A DNA stretch of 64,000 nt from Streptomyces rhizoryzae (GTDB taxonomy: Bacteria > Actinomycetota > Actinomycetes > Streptomycetales > Streptomycetaceae). Location of the stretch: positions 340,911 to 404,910 of the forward strand of contig NZ_JALMUV010000001.1 of assembly GCF_023155275.1 (NCBI RefSeq), read 5' to 3'. Shown one piece after another: positions 36,598 through 45,295 of this stretch (its first letter is position 1; each line of letters begins with the position of its first letter). The notes under the pieces are model-generated. The model was given only the letters and a program-made list of their open reading frames with translations, was not told the DNA's origin and ran no database searches. The position numbers and the translations under genes were made by a program.

Positions 36598-37962
36598 GTG
36601 GCATCGCCCGCAGTGGTGGATATCTCGCGATGGCAGTTCGCCATCACCGCGATCTTCCACATGAGCTTTCCCGCGCTGACCGTCGGACTCTCCCTCTTCC
36701 TGGCGGTGATGTACACGGTCCACCTCAGGACCGGAAATCCGCTGTACCTCCAGATATTCCGTTTCTGGAAGAAGATATTCGCGGTCGGGTTCGGTCTCGG
36801 TGTGGTCGCCGGTACCGTGATGACTTTCGAGTTCGGCCTCAACTGGGGAAGATACGCCCACGCGGTCGGTCCGATCCTCGGTGTCACGATCGGGATGGAG
36901 GTCATCACGGCCTTCTTCCTGGAGGCCGGGTTCATCGGAATCATGCTGTACGGCGACGGCCGCGTGCGCCCCCGGACCATGGCGTTCTCCTGCTGGATGC
37001 TCGTCGTCGGCACGCTGCTGTCCACGACGTGGATCCTGTCCGCCAACAGCTGGATGCAGGACCCCACCGGGTTCACCGAGGTCGACGGTCAGTTCCGGGC
37101 GAGCAACTGGTGGCACGTGCTGTTCAACCCGGCGTTCTCCTACCGGTACCCGCACATGCTGCTCGCGGTGCTGATCAGCGCCGCCTGGTTCATCGGCGGG
37201 ATCGCCGCCTGGTACCTGGTCAAGCAGCGCGCGCTGCCCTTCGCCCGCCGAACCCTGTCCATCGCCTTGGGTGTGCTCGCCGTCCTGATGCCCGTACAGC
37301 TGTACGTGGGCGACGCGACCGCCGCGTTCATGGGCGCGCACCAGCCCGCCAAGCTGGAGGCCTTCGAAGGCAACTGGAAGACCGACAACAACGGCTACAA
37401 CCTGATCGTCGTGCCCGACACGGACAAGGGCGAGAACAGATTCCAGGTCGGGATACCGCATCTGGGTGCCGTCATCGGCAAGGACCTGTCCGGAAAGGCG
37501 CATGTCCCCGGGCTCCTCCAGACGCCGAAGGACGAACGCCCCGACATGTGGGCCCCCTTCTACGGCTTCCGTGCGATGTACTTCACCGCCCTGGCGATGT
37601 TCGGTATGGCCTTCGCCGGCGTGGTGTTGCGGTGGCGCGGCAGGCTGTTCACGGCCCGGCGGTTCCACCGGCTGATGATCTGGATGGCCCCCGCCGGTGT
37701 CGTGGCCATCAGCGGCGGCTGGATCACCGCGGAGACCGGTCGGCAGCCCTGGGTCGTCCACGGCCTGATCCGCACCGGGGACGCCGTCTCCCACCTCTCC
37801 GTCGGCGCGGCGCTCGCCGGCCTCATCGGGTTCGTCGCCGTCTACGCACTGCTGCTCGGGCTGTGGATCCGTTACATCGTCCGCACGGTGCGGACCGGAC
37901 CCGAGCACCTGGTGACCGACGCCGCCACCGCCGACCACCCCACGGAGATCAGCCATGCTTGA
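36598..37962 (+). CDS. cydA: Cytochrome bd ubiquinol/menaquinol oxidase subunit I
   Basis: 454 residues from GTG 36598, preceded by AAGAGGAG. Heme ligands and quinol-site features are visible: H21 (FHMSFPALT, equivalent to His19 of the E. coli protein), the conserved acidic pair E101 and E109, H173 (NWWHVLFNP, b558 ligand), and the signature GWITAETGRQPW near the C-terminus. The Q loop is short. It is a terminal oxidase of the membrane that reduces O2 with high affinity and does not pump protons; useful under microaerobic, NO or H2O2 stress. First gene of a tight cydABDC operon; it overlaps cydB by 8 bp. I found no obvious Rex-type operator upstream. Confidence 0.97.
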   Translation: MASPAVVDISRWQFAITAIFHMSFPALTVGLSLFLAVMYTVHLRTGNPLYLQIFRFWKKIFAVGFGLGVVAGTVMTFEFGLNWGRYAHAVGPILGVTIGMEVITAFFLEAGFIGIMLYGDGRVRPRTMAFSCWMLVVGTLLSTTWILSANSWMQDPTGFTEVDGQFRASNWWHVLFNPAFSYRYPHMLLAVLISAAWFIGGIAAWYLVKQRALPFARRTLSIALGVLAVLMPVQLYVGDATAAFMGAHQPAKLEAFEGNWKTDNNGYNLIVVPDTDKGENRFQVGIPHLGAVIGKDLSGKAHVPGLLQTPKDERPDMWAPFYGFRAMYFTALAMFGMAFAGVVLRWRGRLFTARRFHRLMIWMAPAGVVAISGGWITAETGRQPWVVHGLIRTGDAVSHLSVGAALAGLIGFVAVYALLLGLWIRYIVRTVRTGPEHLVTDAATADHPTEISHA

Positions 37963-39232
37963 TGTCGCGTCATACGCCCTGCTCCTGTTCGCTCTCGGCG
38001 CCTACGTCCTCCTCGACGGCTACGACCTCGGCATCGGCGTCCTGAGCCTGTTCGACCGCAGCGACCAGCGGCGCAAGGAGTACTCCGAACTGATCGCGAC
38101 CGCCTGGGACGCCAACGAGAGCTGGCTCATCCTGGCGGGTGTCGTGCTGTGGGCGGGCCTGCCCGGTGTCTACGCCACCGTGCTGTCCGGCGTCTACCTG
38201 CCGCTCATCGTCATGCTGCTCGCCATCGTGCTGCGCGGCACGGCCATCGAGTTGCAGAGCGCCGCCCCCGGCTACCGGCGCGGCTGGGGCCTCGTCTTCG
38301 GCCTCTCGTCGCTGGTGGTCACGGTGTGCCAGGGTCTCGTGATCGGAGCCGTCCTGTCCGGACTGCCCCACCGTGGTGGGGTGTTCTCCGGGAACACCTG
38401 GGACTGGCTGACGCCCTACAGCGTACTGTGCGCCCTGGGGCTTGTGGCCGTCTACCTGCTGGCGGGCGCCGCGTGGTTGCAGGACAAGACCACGGGGACC
38501 GCCCACGGGCGAGCGGGCCGACTGGGCCGACCGCTGGTCCTGGCAGTCGCGGTGGCCGGCCTGGTCCTGGGATTCGGGCTCTCGTCGGCCGACCCGCAGC
38601 ACCTCCGCTTCGACCAGCCGCTCCGCACGGCCCTGTTCGGCCTGGCGGTGGCGGTGGCCGTGGTCTGCGCGGCGATCGCCTGGTACGGCTTCGGCCGCCG
38701 GCCGGACTGGCGTCCGTTCGCCGCCGTGGCCGGTGCGGAGGCCGCGGGCCTGCTCGCGCTCGTCGCCGCCACCGCACCCGTCGTCGTGCCACCCGACCTG
38801 ACCGTGCACACGGCCGCCGGCCCGCACGGGTCGCAGCTGTTCCTGCTCATCGGGGTGGGCGGGTGCATGCCGGTCGTCCTGGCCTACAACATCTACGCGT
38901 GGTGGGTCTTCCGGGGGAAGTTCGCCCAGCCACCGGCGTTGCCGGACGCGGCGGGCCCGTCGGACACCGCGGCTGCCGCCGAGCGGTCCGCGCCGGTGGC
39001 ACCACCTGCGAGCGACGGTCCATGGGCGGTCGTCGTCGCCCGGCGTGTGCTCCTGACCCTCCTGGCCGTCGCGGTGGCCGCGGTCTCGCAGGACGTCTTC
39101 GGTGGCGTGGGGGTGTGGATCGACCGGGTCGGTGTCGCTCTGTTCGCCGTGACGGCGCTCGCCGTGTGGATCCGTTCCGACCACCGCTCCTCCGCCGCCG
39201 GCGCATTCGACCTCCAGGCAGCCGAACGGTGA
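37955..39232 (+). CDS. cydB: Cytochrome bd oxidase subunit II
   Basis: 425 residues, overlapping cydA by 8 bp. Family features: LLDGYDLGIG in helix 1, WDANESWL after it, and about eight membrane helices. At 425 residues it is longer than the usual 330-380 because of a Pro/Ala-rich insertion (~320-350) before the last helices. Pairs with CydA in the membrane. The stop overlaps the GTG of cydD (GTGA). Confidence 0.96.
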   Translation: MLDVASYALLLFALGAYVLLDGYDLGIGVLSLFDRSDQRRKEYSELIATAWDANESWLILAGVVLWAGLPGVYATVLSGVYLPLIVMLLAIVLRGTAIELQSAAPGYRRGWGLVFGLSSLVVTVCQGLVIGAVLSGLPHRGGVFSGNTWDWLTPYSVLCALGLVAVYLLAGAAWLQDKTTGTAHGRAGRLGRPLVLAVAVAGLVLGFGLSSADPQHLRFDQPLRTALFGLAVAVAVVCAAIAWYGFGRRPDWRPFAAVAGAEAAGLLALVAATAPVVVPPDLTVHTAAGPHGSQLFLLIGVGGCMPVVLAYNIYAWWVFRGKFAQPPALPDAAGPSDTAAAAERSAPVAPPASDGPWAVVVARRVLLTLLAVAVAAVSQDVFGGVGVWIDRVGVALFAVTALAVWIRSDHRSSAAGAFDLQAAER

Positions 39233-41004
39233 CCGTGGCCGACATCCCCGATCAACTGGCCCGGTTCGGCCGGGACGACGAAGGTCAGCGGCGGGCGGCG
39301 GAACTGCTGGCCCGGTGGGCGGCGGTCGGCGAACCCGCGTTCCGGCGAGCCGGCACCCTGCGCGGGCTGGCCGCCCTGGGCCATGTGATGTGGGCGGCGG
39401 GGCTGGGCTCGGCGGCCGAGGCCGCACTGCACTCCCCGCACGGGGGCGTGGCCCTGGCACCCGTGCTCTCGGGTGCGGCTCTGGTCGCCGCCGGCCTGGT
39501 GCTGCGCGCGGTCCTGCTGGCGGCGGCGGACCGGGTCGCCGATGACGGGGCGGCCGCCGTCCAGGCCCACCTTCGCGCCCGGCTGCTCCTGGCAGCACTT
39601 CCGTCCACCGGCACGCCCGCCGCGGAGGTGGGCGACGCCGCTCTCGGTGAGGCGCTGGACGGTGAGGTGGGCCGGCTGAGCCCGTGGCTGACGGCGTACG
39701 TCCCGGCCCGGCGGGCGATGCTGCTGGGATGCGGCATCATCCTGGCCGCCGTCCTGGTGGGCAGTTGGGCCGTCGCGCTGATGCTGGTGCTGGCCACCCC
39801 GCTGCTGCCGTTCAACCTGAAGGTGATCGGCCTGGGCACCCGCGCCGCCGTGCACGCCCAGCTCACCGCCGCCCGGAGGCTGAGCACCCATCTGCTGGAC
39901 CAACTGCGCGGACTGCCCACGCTCGTCGGCCTCGGAGCCGGTGAAGAAGCGGTACGCGCCACCGAGGCGGCCGACCGCGAACTGGCCGGGCGCACCCGGA
40001 CCGTCCTGCGGGTGGCGTTCCTCTCCACCGCCTGGATCGAGCTGCTCATCACCGTGGCCATGGCCGTCGTCGCCACGTACTGCGGACTCGCCCTGCTCGG
40101 CTACCTCGACCTGCCGGTGGTCCCTTCCACCATGAGCCTGGGTACGGCGCTGTTCGTCCTCGTCCTGACCCCGGCATACTTCGCCCCCGCCCGGGAGCTG
40201 GCCCGCGGCTACCACGCCCGTGCCGAAGCCTCCGCGGCGGCCGCGTTGATCGCGGATCTCCTCGACCGGGTGCCGGCCGCCCCGGTCGGCGGGCGCCCGG
40301 CCCTGGTGCCCGTGGCGCGTCGACCGGGGCTGTCCGGCCCGGCCGGTGTCACCCTGGGGAAGGTGGGCGTCCGGTACCCGGGGCGCGACCACGCGGCCCT
40401 GGATGACGTCACCCTGACCGTTCGGCCCGGTGCGATCACGGCCGTCAGCGGGCCCAGCGGCGCCGGAAAGACCACCCTGCTCTCCGTGGCGGCCGGCCTG
40501 CGCGAACCGGATCGCGGGTGGTGCCTGCACACCATCGGTTCCACCACCCGGCAAGCCTCGCCGGCCATGACGGCATGGGCCGGACAGCCCGCCTACCTCC
40601 TTCCGGGCACGCTGCGGGACAACCTGCTGCTGGCCCGGCGCGACGCCGACGACGCACAGCTGACCGCGGCGTTCTCGGCACTGGGCTTCGAGGACCTGCT
40701 GGCCGCGCTTCCCCGGGGCCTGGGGACCCGGGTCGGGGAGCGGGGGCGGGGCCTGTCGTCCGGACAGCTGCAACAACTGGTGCTGGTCCGGGCACTGCTC
40801 CGCGACACGCCGCTGCTGTGCCTGGACGAGCCCACCGCCCATCTGGACCCGGACGGTGAAGCCCGGGTCATCGCCGCGATCCGGACACTCGCGAGCACCC
40901 GCACCGTGCTGCTCACGACGCACAGCCCGGCACTGCTCGGCATCGCCGACGACATCGTGCGGCTGGACCAGGGACGGCTGTCCCGGATCAGGGAGACAAG
41001 GTGA
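39229..41004 (+). CDS. cydD: Cytochrome bd assembly ABC exporter subunit CydD
   Basis: 591 residues from GTG 39229, overlapping the cydB stop by 4 bp. An N-terminal six-helix transmembrane domain (~50-330) is followed by an ATPase with all motifs: Walker A GPSGAGKTT, Q-loop in AWAGQPAYLLPGTLRDNLLL, signature LSSGQ, Walker B LLCLDEPTAHLD, and H-loop LTTHSP. Together with CydC it forms the heterodimeric exporter needed for assembly of cytochrome bd (heme/thiol handling). In many streptomycetes CydD and CydC are fused into one protein; here they are separate but translationally coupled. Confidence 0.94.
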   Translation: MTVADIPDQLARFGRDDEGQRRAAELLARWAAVGEPAFRRAGTLRGLAALGHVMWAAGLGSAAEAALHSPHGGVALAPVLSGAALVAAGLVLRAVLLAAADRVADDGAAAVQAHLRARLLLAALPSTGTPAAEVGDAALGEALDGEVGRLSPWLTAYVPARRAMLLGCGIILAAVLVGSWAVALMLVLATPLLPFNLKVIGLGTRAAVHAQLTAARRLSTHLLDQLRGLPTLVGLGAGEEAVRATEAADRELAGRTRTVLRVAFLSTAWIELLITVAMAVVATYCGLALLGYLDLPVVPSTMSLGTALFVLVLTPAYFAPARELARGYHARAEASAAAALIADLLDRVPAAPVGGRPALVPVARRPGLSGPAGVTLGKVGVRYPGRDHAALDDVTLTVRPGAITAVSGPSGAGKTTLLSVAAGLREPDRGWCLHTIGSTTRQASPAMTAWAGQPAYLLPGTLRDNLLLARRDADDAQLTAAFSALGFEDLLAALPRGLGTRVGERGRGLSSGQLQQLVLVRALLRDTPLLCLDEPTAHLDPDGEARVIAAIRTLASTRTVLLTTHSPALLGIADDIVRLDQGRLSRIRETR

Positions 41005-42665
41005 CCGCGTTCACGATGCTGTGGCGGGCGGCGGACCAACGGACGCGCCGGGGCCTGCTGTTGGCGGCAGTGCTCGCAGGGGCCGCCGAACTGTGCGCCG
41101 CCGGTCTGCTCGGAGTGTCCGGCTGGTTCCTGACCTCCTGCGCGGTGGTCACCGCACAGGCGAACACCACTTGGTCGTGGATGTACCCCTCGGGAACGGT
41201 TCGCGCGCTGGCCCTGGGCCGCACCGGACTGCGCTACGCGGAGCGTCTGGTCAGCCATGGCGCCCTGCTCGGCGCGACGGTCGCGCTGCGCTCACGGCTG
41301 GTCCGCGCCGCGACCACGGTCCCGGCACGCGAACTGCGCGACCACCGCGACGGCGCCCTGATGACCCGGCTCACCAGCGATGTCGGCGCGGTGGGCGGGA
41401 CAGCCGGCCAGGTCGTCCCGCCGCTGGCCGGCATCGGCCTGACCGCTGCCGTCGTCGTCTGTCTGCTCATGGTGGCGAGTCCGCCGTCAGGTGCGGCCGA
41501 ATTGCTGCTGCTGGTGCTCTCCGTGGCCACGGCGGTGACCGCCGAGCGGCGGGCCCGCGGACATCGGCAGACGGCCGCACAGGCGTGGGCCGCCGCACGC
41601 ACGGCGCTGCTCAGCGCGCGCTCCGCGCTTCCGGAGCTGCGCTGCCTGGACGCGGTGGGTACGGTCCGCGATCAGGTCGCGGACGCGGTCGGCCGGGCCC
41701 GGCGCGCCGAGGCCGTGGCCGCGTCGGTGATGCGCCGGTCCCGGCTGCTGCTGCGGCTGCTGGCCGTGGCCGGTCAGACGGCGGTCCTGGTCCTGGCTCT
41801 GGCCGGTCCCGTCCTCACCCAGCCGGCTGCCGACGCCATCGGCGAAGTGTTGCTGGTCGCGGCAGCGTACGAGCTGCTGGAGACGCTCCCCCAGGTGCTC
41901 CGCGACCACGGGCTGGCCGCCGAGGCCGCCCAGCGGCTGACGGATCTGGCGGACCGCGCCTTCCTGGACGAGCTGCCGAGCACATCCGCTCCGGGGGCGC
42001 CGCTCGCGGGAACGCCGGGGGCCCTGGTGGCACGCCGGGTGCCCGTCGGTGTCGGCGACGCCCGCACCCGGTGGTCCGCGGTGATCGAGCCCGGCGGTGT
42101 CGTCATGGTCACCGGGCCCAACGGCAGCGGGAAGAGCACCCTGTTGGAGACTCTGGCGGGGCGCGTGTCCCCGGCTGCGCCCCGTTCGGTGCTGCTCGAC
42201 GGCGTACCTGTCGGGTCCCTGCCCGCCCGTACGCTCGCCGACGCGCTCACCCTCGTCGAGGCGGAGGACTGGATCGCCGACGCGACCGTCGCCGAGAACC
42301 TCCGGCAGGCCGCCCCGGACGCGGACGACGACACACTTCGGGCCGCGCTGGCAGTCACGGCTTTGGAGCAGCTTCCCCTCGACATCCCGACGGGCCCGCT
42401 GGGCGGTGCGCTCTCGCAGGGGCAGCGACGCCGCCTGGTGATCGCGAGAGCGGTCCTGCGGAAACCCTCGGTCCTCCTGCTCGACGAACCGACGGCCGGC
42501 CTCGACGACCGTACGGCGGTGCGGATGCTGACGGGCGTGCGCCGTGCCCTGCCGGACAGCACCCTGGTGATCGCCCTGCCCGACCGGCACGAGGACCTGA
42601 TCCCTTTCGCCGCCACCCATGTCCTGCGGCTGCGGGCCACTCCGCAGGCGGCGACCGCCACGTAG
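41001..42665 (+). CDS. cydC: Cytochrome bd assembly ABC exporter subunit CydC
   Basis: 554 residues; GTG 41001 overlaps the cydD stop (GTGA). A six-helix membrane domain (~20-310) and a C-terminal ATPase domain with Walker A GPNGSGKST, signature LSQGQ and Walker B LLLDEPTAGLD. The Q-loop glutamine appears replaced (LVEAEDWI), and the usual TH of the H-loop is PD (IALPDRHED), so this half is probably the degenerate ATP site of the heterodimer, a known feature of asymmetric ABC exporters. The operon ends with the strong hairpin at 42703-42742. Confidence 0.93.
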   Translation: MTAFTMLWRAADQRTRRGLLLAAVLAGAAELCAAGLLGVSGWFLTSCAVVTAQANTTWSWMYPSGTVRALALGRTGLRYAERLVSHGALLGATVALRSRLVRAATTVPARELRDHRDGALMTRLTSDVGAVGGTAGQVVPPLAGIGLTAAVVVCLLMVASPPSGAAELLLLVLSVATAVTAERRARGHRQTAAQAWAAARTALLSARSALPELRCLDAVGTVRDQVADAVGRARRAEAVAASVMRRSRLLLRLLAVAGQTAVLVLALAGPVLTQPAADAIGEVLLVAAAYELLETLPQVLRDHGLAAEAAQRLTDLADRAFLDELPSTSAPGAPLAGTPGALVARRVPVGVGDARTRWSAVIEPGGVVMVTGPNGSGKSTLLETLAGRVSPAAPRSVLLDGVPVGSLPARTLADALTLVEAEDWIADATVAENLRQAAPDADDDTLRAALAVTALEQLPLDIPTGPLGGALSQGQRRRLVIARAVLRKPSVLLLDEPTAGLDDRTAVRMLTGVRRALPDSTLVIALPDRHEDLIPFAATHVLRLRATPQAATAT

Positions 42666-42702
42666 CCGGGTTCGGACCGCGAGGCACTGCCGGGGAACGC
42701 CG

Positions 42703-42742
42703 CCGCCCCGGGCAAGGAAGACGATGTCCTTGCCCGGGGCGG
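42703..42742 (+). terminator. Strong terminator of the cydABDC operon
   Basis: Perfect 16-bp arms (CCGCCCCGGGCAAGGA / TCCTTGCCCGGGGCGG) around an 8-nt loop, 37 bp after the cydC stop. There is no T-tract. Confidence 0.92.
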
Positions 42743-42793
42743 TGCTGTCGGCCAGACGCGGTGGTCCGGCCCGGTCTGCGCCCCGGCAACGCA

Positions 42794-43183
42794 CCGTCGC
42801 CGATCAGTACATCGGCCTCATGGCCCGTACCGGTGCACGCCGCATGTACCGGGTGGTCGGTGACGGTCTCGACCCCGTCGTCGAGGCGGTCGGACTCCAC
42901 GACGCGCCCTGCTCAACGGCGCGCCTGGCGCGCACGGCCACCCAGCAACGCCGTCGGCCGGCGCGACGTCCCGGTCGTCGGGCTCTCCGGCGGCACCGCC
43001 ACCGAGGACTCCCCGGACGCGGCACCCGAACCCGCCGCTTCCCTGGGCCTTCCGGACCTCCGCCCGAGCGGGACGGAACGCGCCCGGCTCACGGAAACGG
43101 CGACGGCCGCAGAACCCGTCATGGTGTTCTGCGGCCGGGGCGTTCGCGGCCCTCACGCGGAGGTGGTGGCCTCCTGCCGGTGA
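42794..43183 (+). pseudogene. Thiamine-diphosphate enzyme remnant (pyruvate oxidase/dehydrogenase type)
   Basis: One frame reads ADQYIGLMARTGARRMYRVV, then GDGLDPVVEAV, the N-terminal Pyr domain of PoxB-like enzymes (normally LxxxGVRRIYGVVGDSLNPVVDAV). Then, in the next frame, DVPVVGLSGGTATEDSPD (as in [24 protein letters not shown]) and TERARLTETATAAEPVMVFC, then GRGVRGPHAEVV (start of the central domain) follow to a stop at 43183. The stretch between and the whole C-terminal TPP-binding domain are missing. This is a deleted, frameshifted pyruvate oxidase-like gene beside the bd oxidase operon. Confidence 0.65.
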
Positions 43184-43195
43184 CGTTCCCTGCTC

Positions 43196-43933
43196 TCAGG
43201 ACGGTGGCCCTGTCCAGGCCGGGTCGCCGGAGGAGAGGCGGTGAGTGGTCACCGCGGTGGCCACGAGGAGCAGCAGGACCAGGCTCAGGGTGAGCACGAG
43301 GTGGCCGTGCAGCACCAGCTGGGCTCCCGCGTAGGCGCCGAGGAACATCACCAGTACGGACAGGATCCGGCGGCCGGGCCGCGGCGTCATACCGCCGGCC
43401 GGAGCGGAGTCCGCGGCCAGCCCGGTCAGGGTCAGGGTCAGTACGGTGGTGGTGAGGTCCGGGACGCCCAGGCGCCGGGCGACGGCGTTCTGGAGTCCCA
43501 TGGCGAGCCCGAGGAAGACGATCAATGTGTACCGGACGCCCGTGGTGACCTCGCCGCCGGTGGCCGCGGCGGCGGCGACGGTGACGGCGACCAGCACCGC
43601 CTGCCCGGCGGTGGCCGTCTTCAGCAGGTTTCCGCGGTGTGCCGCGAACCGGGTGCCGAGCCTGCCCCCGGCGAGCGCGCCGGCGAGGAACGACGCCAGC
43701 GAGACCAGGGAGGCGAGCACGGACAGGTTCGCGGCCCCCACCAGGGCGAACCCCAGGAACACCACGTTGCCGGTCATGTTGGCGACGAAGACGTGCCCGA
43801 GCGCCAGATAGCTCACCGCGTCGACCAGACCGGTGACCAACGTCAGCGTCAGCATCAGGGGCGGCAGCGGCCCGTGGCGGTCCTCTCGGGGCGGTACAAG
43901 TGTGCTCACCACGTCATTCAGCAGCCTGCGCAT
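43196..43933 (-). CDS. DUF1275 (YoaK-type) membrane protein
   Basis: 245 residues, six to seven membrane helices. The family pattern is clear: VTGLVDAVSYLALGHVFVAN, MTGNVVFLGFAL, MGLQNAVARRLGVPDLTTTV, and LTLTLTGLAAD. DUF1275 members are of unknown function, possibly transporters. The start overlaps the stop of the DoxX gene by 20 bp, so the two are co-translated. The distal gene of a short minus-strand operon with DoxX and possibly the isochorismatase-like gene. Confidence 0.92.
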   Translation of the reverse strand: MRRLLNDVVSTLVPPREDRHGPLPPLMLTLTLVTGLVDAVSYLALGHVFVANMTGNVVFLGFALVGAANLSVLASLVSLASFLAGALAGGRLGTRFAAHRGNLLKTATAGQAVLVAVTVAAAAATGGEVTTGVRYTLIVFLGLAMGLQNAVARRLGVPDLTTTVLTLTLTGLAADSAPAGGMTPRPGRRILSVLVMFLGAYAGAQLVLHGHLVLTLSLVLLLLVATAVTTHRLSSGDPAWTGPPS

Positions 43934-44441
43934 ACTGCTTCCTTTCCCATGCGTCGTACGGGCGGTGCAGCAGCACGCGGGTGAGCAGTCCGCTCACCGG
44001 ACCGGCCACGATGGCGGGGAGGACGATCCACAGCGGCCAGGGCGCGAGGCCCAGCGCTTGGTCGAGCGACCACCGGCCGGGCCCGGTGAGGGCCAGCGCC
44101 GCGGAGGCCGCGACGAGGACCATCGGGTATTCGTAGCCGTCGTTCTGCACCCACAGGCCCTTGGGCCGTTTGACGGTGCCCGCGACCGTCATCACGCCCA
44201 TGGCGGCCATCGCGGCCAGGGGCGTGAGCAGTCCGGCGGTCAGGAACAGGCCGGCTCCGATCTGACTGGCTCCCGCGACGACCGCGGTCAGCCGGCCGCC
44301 GCGGAACCCGTCGTGGCGGAACTCCTCGGTTCCGCCCGCCAGGCCATGGCCCCCGAGCCGGAAACTCACCTTCTGCACTCCGTGGCCGGCGATGAGAAGC
44401 CCCACCACCAACCGGAGGACCAGCAGTCCAGCGTCCATCAT
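43914..44441 (-). CDS. DoxX-family membrane protein
   Basis: 175 residues with four membrane helices (~6-22, 52-74, 78-95, 103-122) and DoxX hallmarks: LLVLRLVVGLLIAGHGVQKV, then GASQIGAGLFLTAGLLTPLA. DoxX-type proteins are linked to thiol or oxidative stress and quinone metabolism. Two adjacent ATGs (44441 and 44438) are possible. It overlaps the DUF1275 gene and follows the isochorismatase-like gene by 63 bp. Confidence 0.9.
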   Translation of the reverse strand: MMDAGLLVLRLVVGLLIAGHGVQKVSFRLGGHGLAGGTEEFRHDGFRGGRLTAVVAGASQIGAGLFLTAGLLTPLAAMAAMGVMTVAGTVKRPKGLWVQNDGYEYPMVLVAASAALALTGPGRWSLDQALGLAPWPLWIVLPAIVAGPVSGLLTRVLLHRPYDAWERKQYAQAAE

Positions 44442-44504
44442 TTCCTTGCCTGTTCCTGCCTGTTCCTGACTCAGCCGATGACTGTTTCGTGAGGGAGCGG
44501 GGGA

Positions 44505-45167
44505 TCAGCCGGCGGCGTGTTCCCCGATGACGGCCTGCGCGTAGACCATCCCGAGGCCGTAGGCGCCGCCGTGCTCCTTGACCACGTCGCCCACGGCGGC
44601 GTACGTCTCGGCGCGGGCCCAGTCGCGCTGGAGTTCGAGGAGGACCTGCACCCAGGTGACCGGGACGGCGCCGGCCTGGACCATGCGCTGGATGGCGTGT
44701 TCGTGGGCCTGCGGGCTGACGCCACCGGATGCGTCGGTGACCACGTAGACCTCGTAGCCCTGGGCGAGGGCGGAGAGCGCGGGCAGGACGATGCAGACCT
44801 CGGTCCACAGGCCGGCGAGGACCAGCTTCCTGCGGCCGGTCGCCTTGACCGCCTCGACGAAGGCGGAGTCCTCCCAGGCGTTCATCGAGGTGCGGTCGAT
44901 GATCTCCTGGCCGGGGAAGACCTCGGACAGCTGCGGCAGGATCGGGCCGGAGAAGGACTCGGCGGCCACGGTGCTCAGTACGACCGGCACGTCGAACGCC
45001 TTGGCCGCCTTCGCCAGGCCGGTGGTCGAGTTGATGATCGCAGTGCGGTCGCCGCTGCCGGTGCCGAAGAACATCTGCGGCTGGTGGTCGATGAACAGCA
45101 CCGCGCAGTTGTCCGGGGTGAGCAGGTCGGGGCTGGGGGCAGCGGTGACCTCGGAGATGTTGACCAT
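44505..45167 (-). CDS. Isochorismatase-family (YcaC-type) cysteine hydrolase
   Basis: 220 residues, RBS AAAGG. Catalytic Asp D27 (VLFIDHQPQMFFG) and nucleophile C125 (LAGLWTEVCIVLPALSALA) are present; the TSMNAWEDSAFVEAVKATGR segment matches the YcaC subgroup, which forms octameric amidase-like hydrolases of unknown substrate. The C-terminal HEHAIQRMVQAGAVPVTWVQ is also typical. It leads the small operon with DoxX and DUF1275 and may answer oxidative or quorum-like stress. Confidence 0.93.
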   Translation of the reverse strand: MVNISEVTAAPSPDLLTPDNCAVLFIDHQPQMFFGTGSGDRTAIINSTTGLAKAAKAFDVPVVLSTVAAESFSGPILPQLSEVFPGQEIIDRTSMNAWEDSAFVEAVKATGRRKLVLAGLWTEVCIVLPALSALAQGYEVYVVTDASGGVSPQAHEHAIQRMVQAGAVPVTWVQVLLELQRDWARAETYAAVGDVVKEHGGAYGLGMVYAQAVIGEHAAG

Positions 45168-45255
45168 GACAGAGCCTTTCGGTGTGTGGTGAGCGCGGAC
45201 GGGTGTCCGCTGCCGGGCGCAACCGCACCGCGGGCGGCGCGGGTTGGGTCGGTGT

Positions 45256-45292
45256 CCCGGGAGGGGCGGCTCGTGGCCGGGCTCCTCCCGGG
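45256..45292 (-). terminator. Hairpin after the amidohydrolase gene
   Basis: CCCGGGAGG / CCTCCCGGG with a 19-nt loop, beginning 4 bp beyond the amidohydrolase stop. Confidence 0.5.
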
Positions 45293-45295
45293 AGG

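Larger units (their letters stand above)
42666..43195. other. Region after cydC: terminator and pseudogene
   Basis: 530 bp without an intact gene: the cyd terminator (42703-42742), then a decayed TPP-enzyme gene (42794-43183). Confidence 0.6.
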
